64,000 nt of DNA. Origin: Pirellulales bacterium (lineage in GTDB: Bacteria; Planctomycetota; Planctomycetia; Pirellulales; Lacipirellulaceae). The DNA is taken from assembly GCA_022841705.1 (NCBI GenBank), contig JALHQZ010000002.1, positions 1,674,001 through 1,738,000 on the forward strand, given 5' to 3'. The notes beneath the pieces were generated by a model, which was not told the origin of the DNA, ran no database searches, and saw nothing but the letters and a program-made list of their open reading frames with translations. Positions 18,576 through 28,353 of the stretch are shown here, piece after piece (position 1 is the first letter of the stretch; the number at the start of each line of letters is the position of its first letter). A program made the translations under genes and the position numbers.

Positions 18576-21500
18576 AATAGTCGCTCCATGCCGCCGTCCG
18601 TTCGATAGGTAAATTTTTGACGCGCCCAGAAATGCTGCTGCGGAGGCCGTGCGACACCTCTTCCTGACGCGGGACGAATTTCGACTCGACGGAGCCGATT
18701 ACCCCAGGGGGGCGACTCGACCGACAATCCACTTGCATCCGCCGCATTTGCCGTATTCCCGGACGCCTCCATCAGCTTGTCCACGAGCAATTGATTGACT
18801 CCAACTCCCCACTGCCCCGGAGCCACTTGCAGTCCATCGATCGCCAACGAAAGGAGATCGCTCTGGGTTAGGTTCCAGCGGAAACTGAGTCCACCTAACC
18901 CTACTTTACGCGTAGAACCGTCGAGTAACTTCAGCTCATGATGGGCGAGAAGGACGAAATCACTTGCCCGATCGAAATCGCTGCCATGCGCTTCCTTTAG
19001 TCGCTCCAGAATCAACTGCGAGCTGATATCGTTGGTCAGCGACGAAGCGCCGAGATTGACCGCTGAAATAATTGGCAGCTTCCCAGACTTCAGCGTTTGG
19101 GATGGCAACAACCGATTGAGGTCATACCTTGTCCCTAGATACTTATTACGAAACGAAATGCCGTAGAGCGAAGCAATGAGCGGCCACCAGCGAAGCACAT
19201 CCGGCGACGCCGAAAGTCGGTCAGCCCAGTTTTCCCAGCCCCAATTCTCCGTGTGATCTCCTCGCTCCTGAAGCTGACGTTCCTCATAGGCTTGCTCCAT
19301 CGCCTCGAGCATCGTCAGCGCGCGATGAAGTGAGCAGCGATACGCTTGTCGCGATTCATTGTGGTCACGAGTCGCGCAGTCCACTTCTTGAACGATGGCG
19401 GCCAGCCAATCGAGCTGATTACCGGTGGGGGGTGTCTCCGACGACAGCAGCCGCTGCGCGGTGTTTCGCGAACGAATCGTGACGGCGGCGTTGGCAGAGT
19501 TCCATTCCCGCAGCGCTGCATCAAACATGCGGGGCGCGGTGAAGTGGTTCACGTCCTCCCGTTTCGGGGCGTAATCCGGTGCGAACGCAAACCCAACCTC
19601 AATCGAGTGTTGACCCAGTCGCCGGTAGGCCTCCCATTGAAAGTTGTCGAAGAATTGATCGCCCGTTGATTCGTGTGGAAACTGCCGATTTCGTACACGG
19701 TACTGCGCGAGATCTTCCGGTTCATCCCCCGTCAAGGTGGGTTTAATGTAGATCAAGATGCCATCTTCGCTGATGCGGTCAGACGCGGCAGGATAGTGGA
19801 TGTGGCCCACCACCAAATGGCGCCGAGAACGCCCCGTGCTGTCCAATCGCAACGGATCTAAGTTGATGTCAATTTCAACGCCAAAGTCTTCGCGGACGAA
19901 CTGCTGAAGCTGAGAGAAATCGGAGAACGTAATCTCCGGATCGGCGCCGCCGTCGCAGATCACGATGTATCGGCAACGCCGCCGGATCATTTCGTAGGCG
20001 GCCAGATTTTCAAAGTGGCCGCCATCCGTTAAGTGCAAGTCGGGGGCCGGCGGCTTGCCATCACTCGGCTCACCAATTCCAGCCAGCGACATCTGACTAA
20101 ACGCTTCATTCCAAGGACGGAGATACCGCTCAACCCAGCTTCTGCGAGGCGACCACCAAGTTCCCAGACGCAGGTTGAACGCAAACAACACGAACGCCAC
20201 CAACCGTCCTAGCTTGGCGGAATAGATTCCCATCGCTGGATCAACGGCCGCCGCTGAAGCGGTGAGCGCTTCGGCAAGGCTGATTGCGTTCCGGGAATTC
20301 GGAGCGTTCTTGGGCTGCGGGTAGAACCCAAGCGGCGACAAGGTGACGCTCGCACCACGTCGATCCTTTCTTCGCATGCTAGAGTAACGCGTGTCGCTAG
20401 CGCAACAATTCACAATATGGACCGGTCGCAGACCCTTCTTGGGCCAATTATGATCGAGTTTCTCATCAGCGATCGCATCTCCCGGTAAGCGTAAGAAAGA
20501 CTCGCTGATTCGTTCCCGATAAAAGCGGTGAAGCGTCGAAGGAGTCGAGGTTAAGAACGTCGCCGCCAGCGCAGCGCCCGAAGCGCAGCCAAACGCCACG
20601 CAGGCCGAGTGAAGGGATCGCCCCGCTCCCAAATAACGGCAAATGGCGATAGTCAGAAAACACATCCCCGCCAACGTGAGCATCGCCGCCAACTGCGGCA
20701 AGTATCGCGATACTCGCGCTGTGACGCTGAGCGGATCATGGTCACTGCTTCGCCGAAAAATCCAGCGCGCTAGCCATCCTGTACTCCCCGCTCCGAGGAT
20801 CGAGGTGATTCCCGTGATCGTCCCAGGGGAGCGTAAGTCGTATACCATGTCGGCATGCAACCAGAGCCAATCGAAACACCAATGCACAGTCGCCCCGATT
20901 AAGAGACTGATTCCCAAGATACGGAGCCGCTCTGACCACTTCGTTTGCCGATTAACCATCGAGACGACTTGCGAGAGCAGCATTAGTCCAAACGCAGCGA
21001 GGGGTAACGCCAGGAGATGAAACTTCCCCAGCAGCCACCATGCCGCAACGCGATAAACCAACCACGCCGTAATGGCGCCGAAAATCACCGCCGCCGCCAG
21101 GAGGAGGGTCCAGAACGCCCCAAAAACGAGTCCAATCGCGCCCCGCCAGAGTTCTGATTTCACAGCCCAACCAGTCGGCGAGAGAAATTGCGATCGCTCG
21201 CGCAGCCGGCGGACCGCATCGGGTTCCGTGATGTTGTTTGTCAGCGACGGAAAGAGTTGTGGGTGGTGATGATGCCGCCAGCACGACCACCAGCCGCCAA
21301 CGTAACCGCCACCTGAAACAGTGCTGTGATAGTCGAACAGAGGCAGCAGGCCAAACTTATCGAGGCCTTGAAGCACACCCAGGCTAAACGTTGCGCTGCG
21401 AATGCCGCCTCCCGAGGAGCACAGCGCAACTAGATTCTCCGACACGAAGCTAACAAAGGGTTCTCCACGCCCTGACTCGATCTGCGGTTCGTGGTTCGCA

Positions 21501-21727
21501 GAACGATTGCGGACTTCGTTCGTGATTTGAGCTTGCGATGCCGATTCACCATCGCAAGGTCGCTCTTGGTCGCCACTCTGGACGTCGTTTTGGTCGTGCG
21601 AACGCTCGCTCGCAGCAACTCGGTTCCCGCCACTCAGCAGTTTCTCACGATACTGCTGGATCAGCCGCCGCTCGCGCTGAAAAAGATTGGTAAAGCTTTC
21701 CGTTTGTCCATCAGTGGTATGGTACAT
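18572..21727 (-). CDS. Large membrane-embedded patatin-like phospholipase
   Basis: 1051 residues. After a charged N-terminus, residues about 100-145 carry the patatin oxyanion loop SSGGGIRSATFSLGVLQG and nucleophile segment STVSGGGYVGGWW. Five hydrophobic helices between about 185 and 400 interrupt the domain. The catalytic Asp follows in LTDGGHFENLAAYEMIRR, with VICDGGADPE after it. This is the plan of the large bacterial patatin-like family with a membrane insert. The last 450 residues have no recognised motif. Expected reaction: acyl-ester hydrolysis of phospholipids at the membrane. It lies 105 bases after the cytochrome gene and overlaps the small membrane protein gene, so it is probably in one transcript with both. 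Confidence 0.88.
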   Translation of the reverse strand: MYHTTDGQTESFTNLFQRERRLIQQYREKLLSGGNRVAASERSHDQNDVQSGDQERPCDGESASQAQITNEVRNRSANHEPQIESGRGEPFVSFVSENLVALCSSGGGIRSATFSLGVLQGLDKFGLLPLFDYHSTVSGGGYVGGWWSCWRHHHHPQLFPSLTNNITEPDAVRRLRERSQFLSPTGWAVKSELWRGAIGLVFGAFWTLLLAAAVIFGAITAWLVYRVAAWWLLGKFHLLALPLAAFGLMLLSQVVSMVNRQTKWSERLRILGISLLIGATVHWCFDWLWLHADMVYDLRSPGTITGITSILGAGSTGWLARWIFRRSSDHDPLSVTARVSRYLPQLAAMLTLAGMCFLTIAICRYLGAGRSLHSACVAFGCASGAALAATFLTSTPSTLHRFYRERISESFLRLPGDAIADEKLDHNWPKKGLRPVHIVNCCASDTRYSSMRRKDRRGASVTLSPLGFYPQPKNAPNSRNAISLAEALTASAAAVDPAMGIYSAKLGRLVAFVLFAFNLRLGTWWSPRRSWVERYLRPWNEAFSQMSLAGIGEPSDGKPPAPDLHLTDGGHFENLAAYEMIRRRCRYIVICDGGADPEITFSDFSQLQQFVREDFGVEIDINLDPLRLDSTGRSRRHLVVGHIHYPAASDRISEDGILIYIKPTLTGDEPEDLAQYRVRNRQFPHESTGDQFFDNFQWEAYRRLGQHSIEVGFAFAPDYAPKREDVNHFTAPRMFDAALREWNSANAAVTIRSRNTAQRLLSSETPPTGNQLDWLAAIVQEVDCATRDHNESRQAYRCSLHRALTMLEAMEQAYEERQLQERGDHTENWGWENWADRLSASPDVLRWWPLIASLYGISFRNKYLGTRYDLNRLLPSQTLKSGKLPIISAVNLGASSLTNDISSQLILERLKEAHGSDFDRASDFVLLAHHELKLLDGSTRKVGLGGLSFRWNLTQSDLLSLAIDGLQVAPGQWGVGVNQLLVDKLMEASGNTANAADASGLSVESPPWGNRLRRVEIRPASGRGVARPPQQHFWARQKFTYRTDGGMERLL

Positions 21728-21832
21728 CGTACGTACTCGGTTGCCGTTGGCGTCCGCCTGGCGTTTTTCTAACTCTGCGGCGATCCTGAATCGACTGGAG
21801 GGGACTCGTGGAGCATAGAAAGTGCAGCGGGT

Positions 21833-23170
21833 TTACGGATCACCGCGGTAGTGTCGTTCAATGAACTCCACGACTTCCGCCGTTTCGTTCGCGGTTCGCT
21901 GCGTCGCGGTGGCGACCGCTTGGCCTCCGCCAATAATCGGATCGGGTTGAAACCATCCTAGATTACGCACATTCCAATCGTCCTGTGGGGGGATCTTCGT
22001 CGCGATCCGTGGCGGCCGGCCGCCAACTTGAAACGCCACGGAACTCGGCGGCAAACTCAATCGCATCCGGCGCCGCGTCTCCGTGTGACAGCTCACGCAA
22101 TCGGTGTTGAAAAAATGCGCGAGCGCCGGATGCGCAACGAGATCAGGAATCTCGCGATTCTTGAGCGTTGCATCTTTGATTGGCGTTCCTGTCGCATCGC
22201 GACCAATCTCAGCCAAGTCTCCCAGCGCCGACGGCGGCATTCCAAACAGCGCCGCCGTCGCCACTCCGCGTCGCTCGGCAGTCGGGAGATTTCGCGCATT
22301 GGAGATGGGCGAGCGATTGCTCGTCGGGATAAGCGGCACCACCGCCCCTTGCTTGCCACCCACAAAACTCAGCATCTGCGCCGGGAGGAACGGCACCGGC
22401 CGAAAATGCTCCGGATCATTCGGCAGTTTCGCGAGCGCCACAAAAATCCACGGCTCGGGTGGCCGAACCCCCATCAGCGCAATCGCCGTGAGGCGTTCGG
22501 ACGCCAGATGTTGGGAAAGAAACTTTTCGACTTCCTCCACAAGTCCCGGCACGCGCTTCCGTAAACCCGGATGAACGCCCAGCGGCTTGCCACTCGTGGG
22601 CGCTCCTCCAGCTGCTGAGAGCTGCTTAAGGTGGTCGAGGCCGGCGACGATTTCCAAAAACTTGGCGCGATCCGGAAGTGGTCGATTCTCCGGGTCGAGT
22701 CCCGCCACGAAGCTGTACACGAGATGCACCGCGAAATCATGGACGCGCGGCGCTCCATTCGGCGTCGTGCTGGCCGTGACCGGCTGCAGGATAAGCCGAA
22801 TCTGCGGCGTGCTGCCAAGCGCCGTGCGAATCTCGTCGCTACAGCCGGGGGCGGAAGGATCCACGCGCAGCGCTGCGAGGCGCCACACCGCTTGCGAGCG
22901 CAGGGCGGCGGAGAGTTTGATCCGGATTCCTTCCACGACCGTCTGATCGGCCGCGGCGAGGAGGTCGGTAAACTGGGAGTCCGACCAAACCGGCGTTCCT
23001 GTAGCACTCTTCACATTCGCAATGCTGAGGGTGCGTGCGACATCGGCGTCCAACTGGGGCGGCGGCCAAAGCCACGACACGTCGTTGGCTTCCAGCGGCG
23101 GCGGGCCTGCTTCGGCCAGCGCGCCGATTCCAAGCAGAATGGCGCCCACCCGACAGAGACGTTGATTCAT
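21833..23170 (-). CDS. Exported single-haem c-type cytochrome, partner of the RoxA-like protein
   Basis: 445 residues with a signal peptide (MNQRLCRVGAILLGIGALAEA). One haem c motif, CVSCH, lies at about residue 363 (FFNTDCVSCHTETRRR). The rest has no recognised domain. The ATG follows AAGGGA at good spacing. It lies 47 bases after the RoxA-like gene, so the two are almost certainly cotranscribed and may exchange electrons or form a complex in the periplasm. A long non-haem region before the motif suggests a specialised partner and not a generic carrier. Confidence 0.75.
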   Translation of the reverse strand: MNQRLCRVGAILLGIGALAEAGPPPLEANDVSWLWPPPQLDADVARTLSIANVKSATGTPVWSDSQFTDLLAAADQTVVEGIRIKLSAALRSQAVWRLAALRVDPSAPGCSDEIRTALGSTPQIRLILQPVTASTTPNGAPRVHDFAVHLVYSFVAGLDPENRPLPDRAKFLEIVAGLDHLKQLSAAGGAPTSGKPLGVHPGLRKRVPGLVEEVEKFLSQHLASERLTAIALMGVRPPEPWIFVALAKLPNDPEHFRPVPFLPAQMLSFVGGKQGAVVPLIPTSNRSPISNARNLPTAERRGVATAALFGMPPSALGDLAEIGRDATGTPIKDATLKNREIPDLVAHPALAHFFNTDCVSCHTETRRRMRLSLPPSSVAFQVGGRPPRIATKIPPQDDWNVRNLGWFQPDPIIGGGQAVATATQRTANETAEVVEFIERHYRGDP

Positions 23171-23217
23171 GGATCATTCCCTTCTAGAGATTCTTGAGAC
23201 CCGGCGAAAGCAGGGGA

Positions 23218-25053
23218 TCATAACGTTTTGAGATACTCGACCAGTTGCCAGCGCTGTTCGTCCGTCAACTCGTCCTCACCGTATGAGTCGTGACCGCTGT
23301 TGCTGTTGCCGGGAAGGCTCGTATCAAGTTCAGTGGTCCCGGCGCTCGCCTGCGTCACGAAACCGACGTGCTTAGGATCGAACTTCCGACTCCCAACGTA
23401 GAACTTTTTCGTGCGCTCGCTGGCCGGATGGAGGAGTTCGTAGAGGTTCGGCACCGAGCCGTTGTGCAGATAGGGCGCCGTCGCCCAAATCCCATCGAGC
23501 GGCCGCGCCTTATAAGCGAGCAATGTCGGATCAGCGGCAGCGGCCGACATCGCCACCGCTTCGGCGCCATTGGGATCGGCGCTCGCGGCTTCCGTCCGCT
23601 CGACGTACGCTTCGACCCGATTGCGATACTCTTCCACCTTGAGGCTATAATTGTCGAGAACCGCTTGGAGATTTTCGGGAGTCGTGTCGGACTCGGCGAA
23701 GAACCGCTCCAGCTCGGCATCCGTCAGTTCCAAGACCTGGCTCTTCGTTGAGCGCAGCGAAGCGGCAATTTCGAGCGGGCTGTGGAGGCGCACGCCAACA
23801 TCCTTGAAGGGACTCAGCAGCGAGCCTTGCACGACATGTTTGAGCAAGAGACCGCGCGGCAAGGCGGCGGGGAGCGGCGCGCTGCCCGGCAACCTCGACC
23901 CGGCCAAACTTCCGGTCGAAACCTCCTTCGAGATGGCGTTGATTGCCATCGTAGCGTCCGTTCCGACCTCGCTAATCGGGATGAGCTTAACGGTGACGTG
24001 CGTATCCTGCTCGCCGTGCGGGATAACTTGGTGGCACGAGGCGCAGCGTTGACTAAAAAGTTGCTGTCCCGCGGCTGCCTTCGCCTCATCAATTTCGCCC
24101 AACTCAGCTGGCCACTGCGGCGACCACAGGATTTTGAGTTTGTTTTCGAGTTGTAACTGATTGAGCCGGCGGGCGCTCGTGCGGTAGTACGGCCGCAGCA
24201 CCGATGCTTTGCGGAGGTCCGTTTGCGCGAAGACGCCGAGAACTTCGCCCACATTCCGGGCGAGGCGTTCAATGTCGTTCGTGTTGTCGGCCGAACCGTT
24301 CCATTGAACTTTGTTTTCCCACGAAGTGCCCCACAGGAACGGGTAGCTCACCGGAGCGTTGGGAGGATGGCTGTTTTCTCGCAAGTCCAAATCAATCGCG
24401 GCGACCCGATTAAAAATCATCCCGAAAGCGTCGAGGCGCGCCCGGCCCCAGGCGTGTTCAGGCGTGCTGTCAGCGACGAACTCGCTCCACGCTTCTGCGA
24501 ACTTGCGAACCTCGGCGCGGAGCGCGATCCGCTGCGGCGTGGGACAGTGCGGCGGATGAACTCGGTCGGCGAAGCGGTCGAACTTGGCGAGATCGGCCAA
24601 GGTTGCGTTAAGGGCGTCCCGCAGCCCTTCGATGAGCCCCGCCATATCGGCTTGGGTCGGAGCGCCATCGATCTGGTAGAGGTGCTCTTCGTACTCAATC
24701 TGATTCGTGTGACACGCGGCGCAGGTCAAACCTAAATGTCGCTGACCCCGCCAATCGATGTCGGCGACAAAACCCACGGGCAGTTCATCCGGATTCTGGT
24801 CAAGGTTGGGGTTCGGCACGTAACCCAGTTTCGGGAGGACTGTCTTCGCGAAGTTCTCTGTCGAATCCGCCGTTTCGAGCGCGAGAAACCAATCGTAGGG
24901 CATCATCCGCGAGCCTTGGCTCGTCGTGTAGAAAAATTGCCGGGTCGCGTCATCCCAGTTTTGATCGAGGAACTCTGGCTGTTTCGCCGCAGGAAGCCGA
25001 GTTGCCATGGCGATCGCCGGAACAAGGAGCATCCAAAAGCGAAGGCTGAACAT
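23218..25053 (-). CDS. RoxA-like dihaem c-type cytochrome (dihaem peroxidase/rubber-oxygenase family)
   Basis: 611 residues from the ATG at 25053, chosen because GGGAGG lies eight bases upstream and a signal peptide follows (MFSLRFWMLLVPAIAMA); a longer frame opens at 25311 but adds nothing family-like. Two haem c motifs are seen, CAACH and CASCH. The mature start FFYTTSQGSRMMPYDWFLALE is typical of RoxA/RoxB-type dihaem proteins, which cleave polyisoprene with O2, and of related proteins annotated as dihaem peroxidases. Which reaction it performs cannot be told. It opens a minus-strand row with a second cytochrome, a patatin and a lipase, so a lipid or terpenoid substrate is plausible. Confidence 0.85.
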   Translation of the reverse strand: MFSLRFWMLLVPAIAMATRLPAAKQPEFLDQNWDDATRQFFYTTSQGSRMMPYDWFLALETADSTENFAKTVLPKLGYVPNPNLDQNPDELPVGFVADIDWRGQRHLGLTCAACHTNQIEYEEHLYQIDGAPTQADMAGLIEGLRDALNATLADLAKFDRFADRVHPPHCPTPQRIALRAEVRKFAEAWSEFVADSTPEHAWGRARLDAFGMIFNRVAAIDLDLRENSHPPNAPVSYPFLWGTSWENKVQWNGSADNTNDIERLARNVGEVLGVFAQTDLRKASVLRPYYRTSARRLNQLQLENKLKILWSPQWPAELGEIDEAKAAAGQQLFSQRCASCHQVIPHGEQDTHVTVKLIPISEVGTDATMAINAISKEVSTGSLAGSRLPGSAPLPAALPRGLLLKHVVQGSLLSPFKDVGVRLHSPLEIAASLRSTKSQVLELTDAELERFFAESDTTPENLQAVLDNYSLKVEEYRNRVEAYVERTEAASADPNGAEAVAMSAAAADPTLLAYKARPLDGIWATAPYLHNGSVPNLYELLHPASERTKKFYVGSRKFDPKHVGFVTQASAGTTELDTSLPGNSNSGHDSYGEDELTDEQRWQLVEYLKTL

Positions 25054-25344
25054 GGCGATACCTCCCGGGAAAAAGATGGACAACCAGAGCGTGCGTAAAG
25101 TAGCACGTTGCCGACGGAGCACAAAGTAGTTTTGAGAAGACAGACGTTGCTCGTGGCTCCGGGAGAGGTTAATTGAGCTGTCTCTGATGATCAGCCCCCG
25201 GCTCGTTTTGGCGTTTTGGAGTTGTTCTGGGAGTAAGAACTTTTCAACGTCGGGGGGGTCGTTAGAATCAGGGGCGATCTGTGACGGCCCAATTGCTATC
25301 GACTTCGCCATCAGCAGCGCCTTTTTTCTGAAACGAGCTTGATC

Positions 25345-25764
25345 ATGCCCTTGACCACCGCGATCACGCCCGCCGTTCTCAGCCCACTTGAAGTTCGACT
25401 CTTAAAAGCGGTCTATCAGTATTATCTTTCGCATGACGACATTTTGCCGCGGGAAGTTCTCCCGCGAGGTACCGATCACTCCCCGCTCGATCTCGATGAA
25501 GTCCTTCAGCGCTGGCTCCGATTTTAGTTGCTGGAGCGGAATGGAGCCTCATTCTTCAAAATCACCCACAAAGCACTGGAGTGGCACAACCAAATCATCA
25601 ATCCGCCGAAGCGCGACTGGTGGCAGGAAGCAAAGGGACGATTTTTTGCCAGTCCCTGGTGTATCCCGGTCATGCTCATCGTTGTTGGCATCCCGATTGC
25701 GATGCAGTGGTGTGAATGGCTCCGCCCGTTCTTGGTCGCCCCCCCAGTAACCACTCCCCCATAA
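25345..25764 (+). pseudogene. Small membrane protein gene interrupted by one in-frame stop
   Basis: One reading frame runs from ATG 25345 to 25764, broken only by TAG at 25525-25527. The first half (VLSPLEVRLLKAVYQYYLSHDDILPREVL...VLQRWLRF) and the second (LLERNGASFFKITHKALEWHNQ...) together read like a winged-helix-type segment followed by a membrane helix (PWCIPVMLIVVGIPIAMQW). A CAG-to-TAG change would explain the stop. Re-initiation at the TTG after the stop, or readthrough, is possible but not shown. Confidence 0.6.
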
Positions 25765-25794
25765 TGAGCGCTAGCAAGACGCATACTCGCTATG

Positions 25795-27672
25795 TCAGCC
25801 GACGATTTCACGAACTGACGTAATCCTCCGAATCCCGACTGTCTCGGCGCTTTGGCGTGTTCGCCTCGCAGGAGCGCGTTTCCCGCGAGTCGTCTCAGGC
25901 CCCTCGGCGCCTGCAAACTTCAGCCCTGTCAGTTCGCCAATTCGCGGGATCGGCACCTCGAACACTGCGAATTCTGGGAGTTCGAGCGCTTCTAATCCCG
26001 AGATTAAATCCGCCTGCGTTAACACGAAGCCCTTCGCCACCACTGTCGCGTCGCCAACTTCCCGGTAGTAAATAATCTTCCAGAACTGTTTGGGCAACTT
26101 CACCCCTCGATACTCAGGATCGGCGGTTCGGAAAATCGGTCCGCCGAGCACCGAAATCTTGAGTTCTTCAACTTCAACATCAGCGAAGATCGCATTCTCC
26201 AGTTCGCCCCAAATCCCCCCCGCCGATGACTGGTTGAATTCCGCGTGCTGCGGTGTGATGTTGGTGAAAAAGAATGAATCGACATTCGCTCGCTCGGCCG
26301 CGGCAGCACTCCCCCACAAGAGGTCCGCACGGCGCGCCAGATGCCCCCGGTCCAGATCATTGTTAGCGTATAGTTCATCGCCAATCTGCGCGGCGGCGGG
26401 GAGACGCGGATCCTTCTTGAAGCGAATGTTCGTGCGGCTTAGGCGCCTCAGACTACTCCCATCAATGTTCCAGGCGACCCACCGAGCGAACTTGCGGCTT
26501 TTGCTCATCGCTACCGAAAAGTGCATGTAGTCGAGTACCGGTTCATCATCGACCTTCAAGAGATCATTGCGCACCGCGGTTGTCGCCGGCTGCGGAACAG
26601 CGATGGTCGCCCCTAAGAAAGCAGGAGCATAGCCACTCGCCGCCGCCTCGGGGCGCAGAACTGTCGGAGGCGCGGGCAGAATCTCCAACTTTTCGAACAC
26701 CGACGCTGGATAGCAGGCGAGTGCGTGCTCGGGCGCGTTTCCCGTTTCCCCCGCAAAATGCAATCCGAGCATGGTGCTCGTCGCTTTGTTCCGTTCGACG
26801 GCGACCCAGGCCGAACCGGAATCGCCCCCCATGCTGATCTCACCATTCGCCGCTGGATGCTCAGGGTCAGGGCCAATCTCAAAACCGCCGATCTCGCGTT
26901 CGCCGACACCGTCGTAATCGATTCGGCTGGTGACATGCACCCGGGTAACGATCCCAAAGGTGACATCCGTGGTGCGACCCGACTTGGTGACCCGATCATC
27001 GAGTTCGGGCTCGGCAATGGCATTCACCTTAACATTGAGATCGAGCAGAGTCTCGTCGAGGCGCCGGCTGTCAATCGTAGCGATCGCGCAGTCCCCCGCA
27101 GCTCCAAGATGACTCCGCACGAGCTTGCCCACTTTATTGCGCTCAATCCGATTGTCGTCGTGTTTACCAGGCTGCACGATCGAGTCCCCAATTTGTCCGG
27201 CGCCTCCGTGGAGAACGTGCCAGTTGGAGAGGACGTAGGGCGCTCCGCTGTGCGCGTCATAAACGACACACCCAAGCGTGCCGGCGCTAATTTTGAAGTG
27301 CCCGATACTGACCCCAGGCTGGACGGGATCGACTGCCACTTTACGAGGGCTAGCCGCTTCGAGCTTGGCCGTAATTTTTACGGGCCGATACTCGGTTGTA
27401 TAGGAACGTTCCAGCACATCGGTGGGAACTTCGACGCCCCCCACGCTTACTGTTTTCGGGAGGGACTCAAGCCCGCTCTGTTCTAAGCTTTCGGCAGCGA
27501 TCTTCTCGCCAACGGTGAACTGCACGCTAAGGGTCTTGGATTTCTTGCCGCCGGTCTGCTTGTAACCGATGCCCACTGAGGTCACGTTCGGACGCTTGAG
27601 GAACTCGGCGCCCTCCGTTCGAACATACTCCTTGAGAGCGTCGACGGTGATCTGTTTTTTCTTTTTGGCCAT
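25795..27672 (-). CDS. Trypsin-like serine protease fused to DNA/RNA non-specific endonuclease
   Basis: 625 residues with two catalytic domains. Residues about 20-330 form a trypsin-like protease: His in LSNWHVLHGG (H152), Asp in AAGDCAIATI (D194), Ser in MGGDSGSAW (S285), after an N-terminal segment (VTSVGIGYK...LSVQFTVGEK) common in bacterial relatives. Residues about 375-590 form a Serratia nuclease/EndoG-type beta-beta-alpha-metal nuclease: DRGH at 441-444 and FFTNITPQHAEFNQ with the metal-binding Asn region. No signal peptide is seen, so it is probably cytoplasmic. A protease plus nuclease in one soluble chain is typical of conflict-system effectors (inference). No sensor gene is adjacent. 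Confidence 0.85.
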   Translation of the reverse strand: MAKKKKQITVDALKEYVRTEGAEFLKRPNVTSVGIGYKQTGGKKSKTLSVQFTVGEKIAAESLEQSGLESLPKTVSVGGVEVPTDVLERSYTTEYRPVKITAKLEAASPRKVAVDPVQPGVSIGHFKISAGTLGCVVYDAHSGAPYVLSNWHVLHGGAGQIGDSIVQPGKHDDNRIERNKVGKLVRSHLGAAGDCAIATIDSRRLDETLLDLNVKVNAIAEPELDDRVTKSGRTTDVTFGIVTRVHVTSRIDYDGVGEREIGGFEIGPDPEHPAANGEISMGGDSGSAWVAVERNKATSTMLGLHFAGETGNAPEHALACYPASVFEKLEILPAPPTVLRPEAAASGYAPAFLGATIAVPQPATTAVRNDLLKVDDEPVLDYMHFSVAMSKSRKFARWVAWNIDGSSLRRLSRTNIRFKKDPRLPAAAQIGDELYANNDLDRGHLARRADLLWGSAAAAERANVDSFFFTNITPQHAEFNQSSAGGIWGELENAIFADVEVEELKISVLGGPIFRTADPEYRGVKLPKQFWKIIYYREVGDATVVAKGFVLTQADLISGLEALELPEFAVFEVPIPRIGELTGLKFAGAEGPETTRGKRAPARRTRQSAETVGIRRITSVREIVG

Positions 27673-28353
27673 CGGTGCGGCTCCAGATTGAGAATAGAAG
27701 AACTAAGAGAACAGGACTTTAACATGCGTGTCACTCCCGATCCGCCCGGGCGTGGCGCAGAATACCGCTCGTTCCCGAAAATGCAAGCAAAATCTCGCTC
27801 AGTTTTTTCTTACGAGGGCGAAGGATCGACTGCCGTTACTTCTGAAATTGTGTCAGCAGCAGATCCCGGGGGACCAACGGCCGGGAATCAGACTCACTCC
27901 TGATGCACCAAGATGAGGGGTGAGGATTGTCGGCAAAGCAACTGTCCGGCCTACTAAGTCACGCCCGCGCAATGAGTTCCGCCCTCGGATGAGCGAGAAA
28001 GCTCACCATGAGGCCGCCGTCAGGCGTGCGGAGGCGACCCCCCTATTCTTGGGATCGAGGTGGAGATGAATCGGCGGGGCACGCAGCCCAGTAAGGCCTG
28101 TGCGACTTCGCCATCGTCAGGCGAGCGAACTGTCGTTCCGATCTCGCCGAGTGCAGTCCTTAGGGCTCGGTCGAAAGGCCGCTCGTGACCATCCCGCTGG
28201 AGAAGTGCGACCGAATTATCCTGACTTAGGCGATCCCGGAGAACCTGCACCTTCAACGATACGGGCCGGATCGATTTCCTTGCTCGGCATCGGTCCCGCC
28301 TTGTCTCGTGCGCGAGACCTCATGATCTGTCGCGTATCGATTCAAGCTTAACT
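27673..28353. other. Gene-free stretch of about 680 bases
   Basis: Only short, unconvincing frames are seen on either strand (for example 28020-28256 minus, without family features). It may hold the promoter of the protease-nuclease gene, but I see no clear sites. Confidence 0.5.

Noticed and set aside
27728..28256. Several 60-80 codon frames in the gap after the protease-nuclease gene
   Set aside because: Competing frames on both strands overlap and none shows a family motif or good start signal.
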